The notes: a model not told the origin generated them from the sequence alone. A stretch of DNA of 19,880 nt from Ruminococcus sp. (GCA_017622635.1 JAGAQS010000158.1:1-19880), one strand, 5' to 3'; positions 1 to 8,070 are shown, counted from the first letter of the stretch. A program made the numbers and translations.

Positions 1-682
1 AATCGACAGGTGTCGTATTTGTGGCGGTGAGATAACGTCTTATAGTTTCGGCGGCTGCCGGAGCCATTGCACTGCCCATATTATTTATATCACTTATGCC
101 CATGTCAGTTATTTTGCCTATACAGCCACCGATAACACTGATTGTCCCCGTACCCTGTGAAAGTATTACAGCACCCGACGCTGTACACGTCCACTGTGCA
201 GTGGGTGTACGTTGTCCACCGTATGATAGGGGAAAACGGAACTGTCTTTCAGCCGTTGAGAAGTGCGACGACGTAACCGCAACAGCACGTTTTGCAACAT
301 TGTTTTCGGTAAGCACTGAAGAAATAAGCAGACCCTCCGCCATAGTGGAACAAGCCCCGTATATTCCAAAAAACGGTATTTCCAGTTCACGCAGTCCGTA
401 AGTTGAGCCGATACACTGATTAATCAGGTCACCCGAACATATAACGTCTATATCTTCTTTTGTTATTCCTGCTTTCTTAACGGCAAGGCTTACCGCTTCA
501 AGCTGGAATCTGCTTTCTGCCTTTTCCCATGAATCTTTACCGAAATGACTGTCCTCAATTACTTCGTCAAAATATGTCCCGAGAGGACCTTTACCCTCTT
601 TTGAACCTGCAACACCTGCAAAACTTTCAATTTTTACAGGGTTGACAAGTCTGAAAACGCCTTGTGAAATATATTCAGCCAT
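1..682 (-). CDS. spoVAD: Stage V sporulation protein AD (partial, C-terminus beyond window)
   Basis: I translated this from the complement strand; 227 residues are visible and roughly the last 110 of a usual ~340 lie beyond the left edge. The frame is open throughout. Recognisable SpoVAD stretches are KEGKGPLGTYFD (about 28-39), SWEKAE (51-56), the thiolase-fold segment YGACSTMAEG (108-117, Cys111), SSHFSTAERQFRFPL (138-152) and NNMGSAMAPAAAET (200-213). In known spore formers SpoVAD is a thiolase-like, DPA-binding component of the SpoVA channel that loads Ca-dipicolinate into the forespore. The ATG at 680-682 is preceded by an ACGGAGGT ribosome binding site. The gene immediately upstream is a Ca2+-type ATPase, not spoVAC as in the classical spoVA operon; what follows is not visible. 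Its presence marks the organism as a spore former or a recent descendant of one. Confidence 0.9.
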   Translation of the reverse strand, partial: MAEYISQGVFRLVNPVKIESFAGVAGSKEGKGPLGTYFDEVIEDSHFGKDSWEKAESRFQLEAVSLAVKKAGITKEDIDVICSGDLINQCIGSTYGLRELEIPFFGIYGACSTMAEGLLISSVLTENNVAKRAVAVTSSHFSTAERQFRFPLSYGGQRTPTAQWTCTASGAVILSQGTGTISVIGGCIGKITDMGISDINNMGSAMAPAAAETIRRYLTATNTTPVD

Positions 683-750
683 TGTAAAAACCTCCGTAAT
701 GATATACGGATATTATTTCACAATGGCTTTATAATATACATATTATTTTT

Positions 751-3372
751 TTACCTGAATATTCCGCTTATTATCGGTATTGCCGCACTGAATCCGAGTG
801 CAATAAGCAACTGGTTTGAATTGAGTGAAACTGTTTCAAAAACCGTCTGCAACTGCGGAACTGTAACCGCTGCTGCCAATGCACCGAATGATACAAGTAC
901 GGCAAGCACGAGTTTTATATTATTGAAAAGATTTATTCTGAAAAGCGACTTTGTTTCCGACTTACATTCAAATACGTGTATAAGCTGTGACATCACAAGC
1001 GTAATAAGTGCGGCGGTACGACCTGCTTCAAGACTTCCGCCCGTACGCAGTGTAACGGCAAAAGATGCAAGAGTTGACAAGCCTATGAATACACCACGAA
1101 AAATTATTTTTGTCATAAGACCGTCAGAAAAAAATCCCTCTGTTGACTTTCTCGGCGGTTTTGTCATTATGTCACTTTCAGGCGGTTCAAGTCCGAGAGC
1201 TATGGCAGGAAGTCCGTCTGTAACGAGGTTTACAAGAAGTATCTGGACGGGAAGAAGTACAATAGGCATACCCATTAATATTCCCACGAACATGGTCAGT
1301 ACTTCGCCTATATTGCACGATAACAAATATCTTACGAATTTTCTTATATTTGAATATACACAACGTCCCTGCTCAACCGCATTGACAAGTGTTGCGAGGT
1401 TGTCGTCAAGTAAAATAACATCTGCCGCCTGTTTTGTAACGTCAGTACCCGTGACACCCATTGCAACGCCTACGTCCGCCTCTTTTATGGCAGGTGCATC
1501 ATTTACACCGTCGCCCGTCATTGTGACTATTTCCCCACGACGTTTTAAACTGCGGACTATACGGAGTTTGTGTATCGGTTCAACTCTTGCAAAAACGGTA
1601 TATTTATGTATTATCCTGTCAAGTTCCTCATCGCTTATCTTGTCGAGTTCAGCACCCGTCATTGCCTTACCGCCTTTAAGCAGTCCTGCCTTTTTTGCAA
1701 CTGCAACGGCTGTATTTATGTGGTCTCCCGTTATCATGACAGTACGTACAGAAGCGTTTGAACATTTTCTTATAGCTGTCTTTGCTTCTTCACGTGGAGG
1801 GTCAATCATTCCCGAAAGTCCGAGAAATACAAGATTTCCACGGTTGGCATCAAGTGTGTCGGAAACACAGAAAGCAAGTGCAAGAACTCTCAGAGCCTTG
1901 TCGGACATTTCAATTGCTTTCCGTGATATTTCGTTCCGTATTTTCGGGGTTATGGGTTTGAGTTCGCCTTTTTCGTCCATATATTGTGTACATCTGGGCA
2001 ATATAACTTCTTCCGCACCTTTGAAGTATATTCTTTTTTCTGAAGAACCTGCACAGTGTACAGCCATGAACCTTGTTTCACTGTCAAACGGGTATTCGTC
2101 AAGTTTGTGGAAACTTGTTTCGAGAGATGCTTTTGTAATACCTGCTTTGGCGGCGGCAATCAAAAGAGCAATTTCGGTTGGGTCACCTGTTACCTGCCAT
2201 TCACCTTTGCCGGTGAGATTACCTCTGCTACGGTTTTTGGGCTGTGTTGCGGTTGAAATAGTTGCGGTCGAACATATTACACCGCACCTCAGTGCCTCAA
2301 TAAGTGACTTTTCGTTATTGGGATTTACCGAGATATTTTCTTTACCCTTTGTAAGTCCGCCGTTTATACGGTATCCCATTCCGCTGAAATAATAACTTTC
2401 GTCTGCCGTACTTAATTCCGTAACGGTCATTTTGTTTTCCGTTATTGTTCCCGTTTTGTCGGAACATATTACAGATGCACAGCCTAAAGTTTCAACGCTG
2501 TGGAGTTTGTTTACAAGTGCTTTCTGTTTCAGCATACGGTTTACTGCAAGTGCGAGGGCAATTGTCACCGTTGCGGGCAGTCCTTCGGGTATTGCGGCAA
2601 TTGCTATTGTGATACCGGTCATGAGCATTTCAAAAACGTCCTCGCCCCTGAGTACTCCTGCCACAAAAACCGCCACGCATACCACAAGGCATATAATCGC
2701 CACAACTTTTCCGAGTTCAGCAAGACGTTTCTGTAAAGGTGTCATTTCCTTGTCGATATCCGTGAGCATTTCCGAGATTCTGCCCATTTGTGTACGTCTG
2801 CCCGTGGCAATTACTTTTGCACGGCATACACCTTTTGTTGCGGAAGTTCCGCAGTAGACGATATTTTCCTTATTTAAAGAATTGTCCGTATCATTTGTAA
2901 GACCTGCAACTTTTGCCACCGCTTCCGATTCACCCGTTAGCATTGCCTCATCTGCAAAGAATCCGAATGATTTCAGTACAACGCAGTCGGCAGGAATACG
3001 GTCGCCTGCTTCAAGTTCTATAACGTCGTCAACAACAAGTTTTGAAGCGTCAATTTCTTTAAGAACTCCGTCACGGTAACACTTCGCTATCGGTGCGGTC
3101 ATTGATTTGAGTGCTTCAAGCGTGTGTTCTGTTCTGTACTCCTGAATAAAACCGAGTATGGCATTTAAAAGGACTATGAGAATTATTGTTACAGCGTCGG
3201 AAATTTCACCGAGCAGAACGGAAATGACTGTTGCCCCCAGCAGAATCATAACCATAACGTCTTTGAACTGTCTGAAGAATATTACGGCAGGCCCTGTTTT
3301 TTTTCCGCTTTCAAGGATATTTTCGCCCTCTTCTTTCAGCCGTGCCGTCGCTTCTTTTTCTGTAAGACCCAT
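751..3372 (-). CDS. Ca2+-transporting P-type ATPase (type II, PMCA/SERCA-like)
   Basis: This 873-aa protein has the full P-type ATPase order: N-terminal cation-ATPase domain, TM1-2 (about 40-75), actuator TGES (146-149), TM3-4 with PEGLP (262-266), phosphorylation motif DKTGT (305-309, Asp305), nucleotide domain with KGAEE and FARVEP, the TGDGVND hinge, and six C-terminal membrane segments. Ca2+ ligands known from SERCA are visible in TM4 (Glu of PEGLP), TM5 (Asn and Glu of SCNIGEV) and TM6 (Asn, Thr, Asp of NLVTDGLPA). By eye alignment the TM8 position equivalent to SERCA Glu908 is Gln (SQLIHVFE), as in pumps with a single Ca2+ site, so one ion per cycle is likely. The predicted role is ATP-driven Ca2+ export at the cytoplasmic membrane. 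The ATG has an AAGGGTGG ribosome binding site. It lies 70 bp after ndoA and 68 bp before spoVAD, all on the same strand. Mn2+ transport is a possible alternative. Confidence 0.9.
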   Translation of the reverse strand: MGLTEKEATARLKEEGENILESGKKTGPAVIFFRQFKDVMVMILLGATVISVLLGEISDAVTIILIVLLNAILGFIQEYRTEHTLEALKSMTAPIAKCYRDGVLKEIDASKLVVDDVIELEAGDRIPADCVVLKSFGFFADEAMLTGESEAVAKVAGLTNDTDNSLNKENIVYCGTSATKGVCRAKVIATGRRTQMGRISEMLTDIDKEMTPLQKRLAELGKVVAIICLVVCVAVFVAGVLRGEDVFEMLMTGITIAIAAIPEGLPATVTIALALAVNRMLKQKALVNKLHSVETLGCASVICSDKTGTITENKMTVTELSTADESYYFSGMGYRINGGLTKGKENISVNPNNEKSLIEALRCGVICSTATISTATQPKNRSRGNLTGKGEWQVTGDPTEIALLIAAAKAGITKASLETSFHKLDEYPFDSETRFMAVHCAGSSEKRIYFKGAEEVILPRCTQYMDEKGELKPITPKIRNEISRKAIEMSDKALRVLALAFCVSDTLDANRGNLVFLGLSGMIDPPREEAKTAIRKCSNASVRTVMITGDHINTAVAVAKKAGLLKGGKAMTGAELDKISDEELDRIIHKYTVFARVEPIHKLRIVRSLKRRGEIVTMTGDGVNDAPAIKEADVGVAMGVTGTDVTKQAADVILLDDNLATLVNAVEQGRCVYSNIRKFVRYLLSCNIGEVLTMFVGILMGMPIVLLPVQILLVNLVTDGLPAIALGLEPPESDIMTKPPRKSTEGFFSDGLMTKIIFRGVFIGLSTLASFAVTLRTGGSLEAGRTAALITLVMSQLIHVFECKSETKSLFRINLFNNIKLVLAVLVSFGALAAAVTVPQLQTVFETVSLNSNQLLIALGFSAAIPIISGIFR

Positions 3373-3416
3373 ATTACCACCCTTTCAGATGTTTATTTTG
3401 TCATTACAGAATATGA

Positions 3417-3464
3417 AAGTTTCGGGACAAATATGCTATAATTCAGATTTCAAGTCCGAAACTT
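3417..3464 (-). repeat. Inverted repeat spanning the ndoA stop codon
   Basis: AAGTTTCGGGAC at 3417-3428 is mirrored by GTCCGAAACTT at 3454-3464, pairing 11 bp with one bulged G around a loop of 25 nt that contains the ndoA stop codon. One arm is the final coding part of ndoA. No U-run follows on the leftward transcript, so it is not a typical intrinsic terminator. It may stabilise or process the toxin mRNA. Confidence 0.5.
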
Positions 3465-3790
3465 ATTGAAAGAGCGGTATTGACTTTGTTCATTGAACGG
3501 AGGTCAAGTTCACCCATTTTGTCTTTGAGACGTTTTTTGTCGATAGTGCGTATCTGTTCAAGTAAAACTATGCTGTCCTTTGCAAGACCGCATTTGTCCG
3601 CCTGTACTTCGATATGTGTCGGAAGGTGTGTCTTGTCACGCTGACTTGTGATAGCAGCGGCGATAACTGTCGGACTGTGTTTGTTTCCGACATCGTTCTG
3701 GACAATAAGTACAGGTCTTACGCCTCCCTGTTCCGAGCCGACAACGGGGCTCAGGTCGGCATAATAAATTTCTCCCCTTTTCACTGACAT
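3443..3790 (-). CDS. ndoA: MazF/EndoA-type mRNA interferase toxin
   Basis: This 115-aa protein closely resembles Bacillus subtilis EndoA (NdoA) along its whole length: [21 protein letters not shown] near the start, [22 protein letters not shown] and [13 protein letters not shown]. Arg25 and Thr48, which match the catalytic pair of EndoA, are present. The family cleaves single-stranded mRNA at UACAU-type sites and is normally held inactive by a small antitoxin encoded just upstream. Here the upstream neighbour is a DUF2809 membrane protein 147 bp away, and I find no antitoxin-like frame in that gap. The start ATG has an AGGAGTG ribosome binding site. A long inverted repeat (3417-3464) spans the stop codon. 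Function is confident from sequence; absence of a local antitoxin is what I see, not proof that none exists. Confidence 0.9.
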   Translation of the reverse strand: MSVKRGEIYYADLSPVVGSEQGGVRPVLIVQNDVGNKHSPTVIAAAITSQRDKTHLPTHIEVQADKCGLAKDSIVLLEQIRTIDKKRLKDKMGELDLRSMNKVNTALSISFGLEI

Positions 3791-3937
3791 ATTATTTCAC
3801 TCCTGATATATATTTTTATTAAAGCAATTTTCAAAACAAAAATATCTGCTGACATTATTATTGACTGATTTGTTTTGATTATACGGTTATAATTTATTAT
3901 ATGTAAATCAGGTGTAAATGGTTTTCTCACAAAATAT

Positions 3938-4318
3938 TCAGTGGGTTCTGATTTTGTTCTTTATGAATATCAATACAACTGTAACAACAGTACCGACGGC
4001 ATAACATACAAGGTCAACAACAGAAAAGCTTGTCCCTATCAGTGTACGGAAAAACTGTATATTTCCGAGTCCGAGAATGTCAACTATGTGGATATATTGC
4101 AGGAACTCCGTTACAAACGCAAATATCATAACACCCAGAGCAGTAAAGTAACCGTTTATTTCGGGAAACATCATTTTCATGAAACAGTATATAACCCATA
4201 CTACAATTACATCGCCCATATAAAATCTGATAAAACCGCCATGTATAAATAACGCTATAAGTACTTTAATGACCAGAAGTAAAGCAAACCCCGCAATATA
4301 TGGAATACGTTTTTTCAC
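3938..4318 (-). CDS. DUF2809 family membrane protein
   Basis: This 126-aa protein is almost entirely hydrophobic, with about four membrane segments (near 8-28, 36-52, 57-76 and 97-119). The pattern GDVIVVWVIYC, followed by VTEFLQYIHIVDILG and then IGTSFSVVDLVCYAVG, matches the DUF2809 family, whose function is unknown. I considered VanZ, which has similar size and topology, but the spacing of FVTEFLQ and the GTSFSVVDL motif fit DUF2809 better. The start is GTG, only 2 nt after the hydF stop, with AGAGGT inside the end of hydF as ribosome binding site, so it is almost certainly co-transcribed and translationally coupled with hydF. Its family is reasonably sure; its role is not known. Confidence 0.75.
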   Translation of the reverse strand: MKKRIPYIAGFALLLVIKVLIALFIHGGFIRFYMGDVIVVWVIYCFMKMMFPEINGYFTALGVMIFAFVTEFLQYIHIVDILGLGNIQFFRTLIGTSFSVVDLVCYAVGTVVTVVLIFIKNKIRTH

Positions 4319-4320
4319 GG

Positions 4321-5514
4321 TTATTTTACCTCTTTCAGCAAATCGGGGAAAATTTCTATACTGCGTTTTAATATACCGTTCATATATGCTATTGCTATTC
4401 CGTAGTTTGTAAAAGGTATATTCTGGTCAGTTGCCGATTTCATTCTGTAAGTAACTTCACGTTCATTCAGCATACAGCCACCGCAGTGAATAACAAGTCT
4501 GTAATCTGATAAATATTCGGGAAATTCACGCCCTGACGTAAGTTTTATATTAATGTCTTTTCCCGTGAATTTTTTAAGAAGTGCAGGGAGTTTTACACTG
4601 CCTATATCACCGCATTGTCTGTGATGTGTACAGCCTTCCGAGATAAGAACGGTGTCGCCGTCTTTGAGTTCACGTATAGCGGAAGCCCCTTTCACTGCCG
4701 TTTCAAGAAAACCTTTGTATCTTGCCATAAGTATTGAAAATGAAGTGAGGGGGATATTTTCGGGAACGGTTTTATTTACAAATCCGAAAACCTGACTGTC
4801 TGTTATTACCATTTTCGGAAACGGTATTTTTTTCAGTGTTTCGGCAAGCTGAAATTCCTTTGTAATGACTGCCACAGCGTTTGAATCAAGTATATCACGT
4901 ATTGTCTGCTGTTGCGGAAGAATCAGACGACCTTTAGGTGCTGCTTCATCTATGGGGGTTACAAGTATAATTATATCATTCGGCTGAATCAGGTCACCGA
5001 CAATGTGTTTTTCAGATTTTGAATTTACAGCAAGTGACGCAATTTTTTCTTTAAGTTCATAAATATTTGTACCTTTTAAAGAACTGACGGAAATTTCATT
5101 TTCACCGCATTTTATTTCTTTTATATCTGATTTGTTGTAGGCTGTGATATACGGTATATTTTTTTCTTTGAAAATTTTTACAAGTTCGCTGTCGGTATCT
5201 GATAAACCCGTTTCGGAGTCAACTACCAGTACTGCTATATCAGTTTTATTAAGAATCTGCCTTGTCTTTTTTATACGCATTTCACCGAGCTGTCCCTCGT
5301 CGTCATAACCTGCCGTATCGGTAATCAGAACCGCACCCAGTGGCAGAAGTTCCATAGCTTTTGAAACAGGGTCGGTTGTTGTACCCTTTATATCCGAAAC
5401 AACTGACAAATCCTGACCCGTTACAGCATTTACAAGGCTTGATTTACCTGCGTTTCTCTTTCCGAAAAAGCCGATGTGTATTCTTTCACCTGACGGTGTA
5501 TCATTAAGGGTCAT
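4321..5514 (-). CDS. hydF: [FeFe]-hydrogenase H-cluster maturation GTPase HydF
   Basis: This 397-aa protein has the three HydF parts. The N-terminal Ras-like GTPase domain shows the P-loop GKRNAGKS (18-25), G2 in the GTTTDP region (44-49), G3 DTAG (66-69) and G4 NKSD (127-130). A middle dimerisation domain follows. The C-terminal iron-sulfur domain carries the diagnostic C-x-H...H-C-x-x-C pattern: Cys295 and His297 in CTHH, then His343, Cys344 and Cys347 in HCGGC. HydF is the scaffold and carrier that receives the diiron subcluster built by the radical-SAM enzymes HydE and HydG and delivers it to apo-HydA in the cytoplasm. Neither hydE, hydG nor a hydrogenase gene lies in this window, so the set must be dispersed. 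The ATG has a TAAGGAGGA ribosome binding site. A hairpin terminator separates it from the malic enzyme gene upstream. Confidence 0.95.
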   Translation of the reverse strand: MTLNDTPSGERIHIGFFGKRNAGKSSLVNAVTGQDLSVVSDIKGTTTDPVSKAMELLPLGAVLITDTAGYDDEGQLGEMRIKKTRQILNKTDIAVLVVDSETGLSDTDSELVKIFKEKNIPYITAYNKSDIKEIKCGENEISVSSLKGTNIYELKEKIASLAVNSKSEKHIVGDLIQPNDIIILVTPIDEAAPKGRLILPQQQTIRDILDSNAVAVITKEFQLAETLKKIPFPKMVITDSQVFGFVNKTVPENIPLTSFSILMARYKGFLETAVKGASAIRELKDGDTVLISEGCTHHRQCGDIGSVKLPALLKKFTGKDINIKLTSGREFPEYLSDYRLVIHCGGCMLNEREVTYRMKSATDQNIPFTNYGIAIAYMNGILKRSIEIFPDLLKEVK

Positions 5515-5539
5515 AAAAAATTCCTCCTTATAAAAATAC

Positions 5540-5564
5540 GGACAGCCTTTTTGAAAGACTGTCC
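5540..5564 (-). terminator. Hairpin between malic enzyme and hydF
   Basis: An 11-bp stem (GGACAGTCTTT against AAAGGCTGTCC, one G-T pair) with a 3-nt loop begins just after the malic enzyme stop codon. On the leftward strand it is followed by GTATTTTTAT, a modest T-run. It probably ends or attenuates the malic enzyme transcript before hydF. The other strand also has a T-rich flank. Confidence 0.7.
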
Positions 5565-5571
5565 TTTTATT

Positions 5572-6747
5572 TTATATACGTGCAACGCCTGTGTCACGTG
5601 CTGCCTGTGCAACAGCTTCTGCAACTGCCTTTGCAACAGACTTGTCAAGAACACTCGGAATAATATAGTCGGGTGCAAGCTTGTCATCTGTAACAAATGA
5701 CGCAATAGCCTTTGCGGCTGCTATTTTCATAGCGTCATTGATGTCACTTGCACGAACGTCCAAAGCACCTCTGAAAATTCCGGGGAAAGCAAGTACATTG
5801 TTAATCTGATTCGGGTAGTCACTTCTTCCCGTTCCGACAACAGCCGCACCTGCTTCAATTGCAACTTCGGGCATGATTTCGGGCGTCGGGTTAGCCATCG
5901 GGAAAATTATCGGGTCTTTAGCCATGCTCTTTACCATTTCGGGAGTTACGCAGTTCGGTGCGGATACACCTATAAATACGTCTGCTCCCTTGATAACGTC
6001 TGCAAGACTGCCTTTTCTCATGTGTTTGTTTGTGATTTCAGCCATTGCCTCTTTTACGGGGTTCATGTCCTCTGTACGTCCCTTGTAAATAGCACCCTTA
6101 CGGTCACACAGAACAACGTCTTTGAGTCCCATTGAAATAAGAAGTCTGATAATTGCGATACCTGCCGCACCTGCTCCGCTTGTTACAACACGGATTTCGT
6201 CGATGTGTTTTCCCGTAAGTTTAAGAGCGTTAAGCATAGCGGCGAGTGTCACGACGGCAGTTCCGTGCTGGTCGTCATGGAAAATCGGAATATCACAACA
6301 TTCCTTGAGTTTCTTTTCGATTTCAAAACATCTTGGTGCGGAAATATCTTCGAGGTTCACACCGCCGAAAGAACCCGCAAGAAGTCTGACGGTATTTACT
6401 ATGTCGTCAACTTCCTTTGAACGTACACAGAGGGGGATAGCGTCAACGTCGCCGAAAGCCTTGAACAACGCACATTTTCCCTCCATAACGGGCATACCTG
6501 CTTCCGGTCCGATATCACCGAGACCGAGAACGGCAGTTCCGTCAGTGACAACGGCAACGAGATTTGAACGGCGTGTAAGGTCATAGCTTTTGAGTGTATC
6601 TTTCTGAATTTCAAGGCAGGGCTGTGCAACACCCGGAGTATATGCAAGTGACAAGTCCTCCGTTGTTTCGAGGGGGGCACGGCAGATTACTTCTACTTTG
6701 CCTTTCCATTCATAGTGTTTTTTAAGTGATTCTTCAGCATAATTCAT
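5572..6747 (-). CDS. NAD-type malic enzyme (oxaloacetate-decarboxylating malate dehydrogenase)
   Basis: This 391-aa protein has the size of the short bacterial malic enzymes. The N-terminal malic domain shows AYTPGVA (35-41, Tyr36 the expected proton donor), GDIGPEAGMPVMEGK (77-91, Lys91 the expected base) and the metal-binding FHDDQHGTA motif. The NAD-binding domain carries GAGAAG. The enzyme converts malate and NAD(P)+ to pyruvate, CO2 and NAD(P)H in the cytosol. An NAD preference is inferred from the family, not from a single visible residue. The start ATG has a GGAAG ribosome binding site. It lies downstream of the damaged ldh on the same strand with a hairpin terminator between them, so both sit at the pyruvate node but may be transcribed separately. 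No lesions are seen. Confidence 0.92.
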   Translation of the reverse strand: MNYAEESLKKHYEWKGKVEVICRAPLETTEDLSLAYTPGVAQPCLEIQKDTLKSYDLTRRSNLVAVVTDGTAVLGLGDIGPEAGMPVMEGKCALFKAFGDVDAIPLCVRSKEVDDIVNTVRLLAGSFGGVNLEDISAPRCFEIEKKLKECCDIPIFHDDQHGTAVVTLAAMLNALKLTGKHIDEIRVVTSGAGAAGIAIIRLLISMGLKDVVLCDRKGAIYKGRTEDMNPVKEAMAEITNKHMRKGSLADVIKGADVFIGVSAPNCVTPEMVKSMAKDPIIFPMANPTPEIMPEVAIEAGAAVVGTGRSDYPNQINNVLAFPGIFRGALDVRASDINDAMKIAAAKAIASFVTDDKLAPDYIIPSVLDKSVAKAVAEAVAQAARDTGVARI

Positions 6748-6772
6748 TGGATAAACTTCCTTTCTAAAAATA

Positions 6773-6802
6773 ACAGCGAAAAATTTTTTAATTCTTCGCT
6801 GT
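6773..6802 (-). terminator. Terminator after ldh
   Basis: ACAGCGAA and TTCGCTGT form an 8-bp stem that can extend through an inner AATT/AATT pairing. On the leftward strand it is followed by TATTTTTA. It lies between the ldh stop and the malic enzyme start and would end the ldh transcript. Confidence 0.7.
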
Positions 6803-6812
6803 CAGAATATTC

Positions 6813-7763
6813 TCAGAATGTAAGCTGTGAAATAATACTCTTGAGAGAGTCTGCACTCTTCTGAAGTTTTGCAAGTTCTTCGTCGAGAAGAGGCGGATTT
6901 ATTTCGCCTACAATACCGTGACCGTTTACGATGCACGGCAGACTGAGACATACATCATCAATACCGTATCTGCCGTTTGTAAGTGTGGAGACAGTAAGAA
7001 TACAATTTGAATCACGCAGAATAGTGTCACAAATCTTATTTACAGAAAGTGCGATTGCGTAGAAAGTAGCACCCTTTCTCTTGATTACTTCTGCACCTGC
7101 AACATGGACGCTTTCTTCAATAGTATCTGTATCAAGTTCTTCAATTGAACGTCCCATTGATTTCCAGTAGTCAAAAATGTTCATACCGCCGATAGTTGTT
7201 GTTGACCACGGAACAAATGAAGTATCACCGTGTTCACCGAATACATAGGCATGAATACTCTTCGGGCTGATTTCAGCTTTTTCGGCAATTGCACAGCGGA
7301 GTCTTGAACTGTCAAGAACAGTACCCGAACCTACAACCTGACTCGGTTTAAGGTCTGTGCATTGGAGAATGGTGTATGTAAGAATATCAATCGGGTTACT
7401 TACTACCACATAGACTGCATCAGGAGCAATTTTGGCAACCTGAGGCATAACCTGCTTTATTATGTTTACATTGTTCTGTGTAAGGTCAATTCTGGACATA
7501 CCGGGTTTTCTTGCCATACCGAGAGTAACAACAACAATATCAGAACCTGCGATATCATCATAAGTACCGTCTTTGATGTCAATATTCTGTTAAAGTGAGA
7601 TACCGTGACGGATATCCATAGCTTCGCCCTTTGCCTTTGCCTCGTTGATATCAACAAGAACAACGTCGGAGCAAGTGCCGTTTACTGCGAATGTATAAGC
7701 AATGGTAGCACCTACGTTACCTGCACCAAGAATAGAAATTTTGCTTCCTTTATTAGCTTCCAT
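6813..7763 (-). pseudogene. ldh: L-lactate dehydrogenase interrupted by in-frame TAA at codon 58
   Basis: Read from the ATG at 7761-7763, which has an excellent TACGGAGGTT ribosome binding site, the frame encodes an LDH of the normal size (316 codons before the natural stop). The Rossmann motif GAGNVGA lies near residues 12-18, then MDIRHGISL. Codon 58 (7590-7592) is TAA, after which the same frame continues without any shift through QNIDIKDG, MARKPGMSRIDL, NPIDILTY, GTVLDSSRLR and the active-site GEHGDTS (His178). Intact LDH reduces pyruvate to L-lactate with NADH. A single base change (for example TAC or TAT to TAA) explains the break. Internal starts such as the ATG at 7517 would give a 234-aa piece lacking the NAD-binding motif, hence inactive. 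It could be real inactivation or a sequence error; the promoter, leader and terminator remain intact, which favours a recent or artefactual event. Confidence 0.85.
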
Positions 7764-7789
7764 TTAAGAACCTCCGTATAGTTAGATTT

Positions 7790-7845
7790 TTCGCATACCT
7801 TTATTCATATAAGAACCGAAATCAATTCAAAGGCTGTAATGCGAA
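7790..7845 (-). other. Inverted repeat in the ldh 5' leader
   Basis: Arms TTCGCAT (7790-7796) and ATGCGAA (7839-7845) pair perfectly. Inside them CCTTT and AAAGG can also pair, giving an interrupted stem in the ~90-nt leader between the ldh promoter and its ribosome binding site. No known riboswitch is recognised. It could be an RNA structure or a protein-binding site. Confidence 0.4.
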
Positions 7846-7860
7846 CTTATACATAATATC

Positions 7861-7888
7861 ATTATAACATAAAAACAGAAAATATCAA
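7861..7888 (-). promoter_or_regulatory. Promoter of ldh
   Basis: On the complement strand TTGATA (7883-7888) and TATAAT (7861-7866) are separated by 16 bp, with TG one base before the -10 (extended -10). Transcription would start near 7854, about 90 nt upstream of the ldh ATG. Confidence 0.75.
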
Positions 7889-8009
7889 GAGAAATAATAA
7901 TAATTTATTAAAAATCGTAAAAACGCACAAAAGAAAAGCGGTTTTAATGTGATATTTTCCATATTGTATTATCAAAAAGCTTTTAAACAGTGTTATCAAT
8001 GACAGCGAA

Positions 8010-8063
8010 TGAATAATATGCGGATAAATATGAATATTTTGGAAAATTATGAATATTTATTCA
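8010..8063 (+). promoter_or_regulatory. Tandem ARG-box-like operators upstream of argG
   Basis: TGAATATTTATTCA (8050-8063) matches exactly the ArgR/AhrC ARG-box core TGAAT-WWWW-ATTCA and ends 7 bp before the argG -35 element. Two further sites with a conserved left half, TGAATATTTTGG (from 8031) and TGAATAATATGC (from 8010), lie 19 and 21 bp upstream, about the two-helical-turn spacing of tandem ARG boxes. Repression by an arginine-bound ArgR hexamer is the expected role. No argR gene is in the window. Confidence 0.75.
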
Positions 8064-8070
8064 AATACTC

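Noticed and set aside
683..750. Sigma-G type promoter before spoVAD
   Set aside because: The AT-rich gap contains loosely similar GTATA and ATAATAT elements, but such matches are expected by chance in this composition.
821..2392. A 523-codon open frame on the + strand
   Set aside because: It lies fully opposite the Ca2+-ATPase, whose motifs are unmistakable. The frame has no recognisable protein and no ribosome binding site; it is a by-product of codon bias.
3861..3893. TTGACT and TATAAT on the + strand near 3861-3893
   Set aside because: The spacing is 21 bp, too long for a sigma-A promoter, and no rightward gene follows.
3938..4318. VanZ-like resistance protein
   Set aside because: Size and topology are similar, but the conserved pattern fits DUF2809 better, and there is no van gene nearby.
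7945..7975. Rex or CRP-like operator upstream of ldh (TGTGATATTTTCCATATTG)
   Set aside because: Only half of the expected palindrome is present and it lies upstream of the ldh promoter. Support is too weak.
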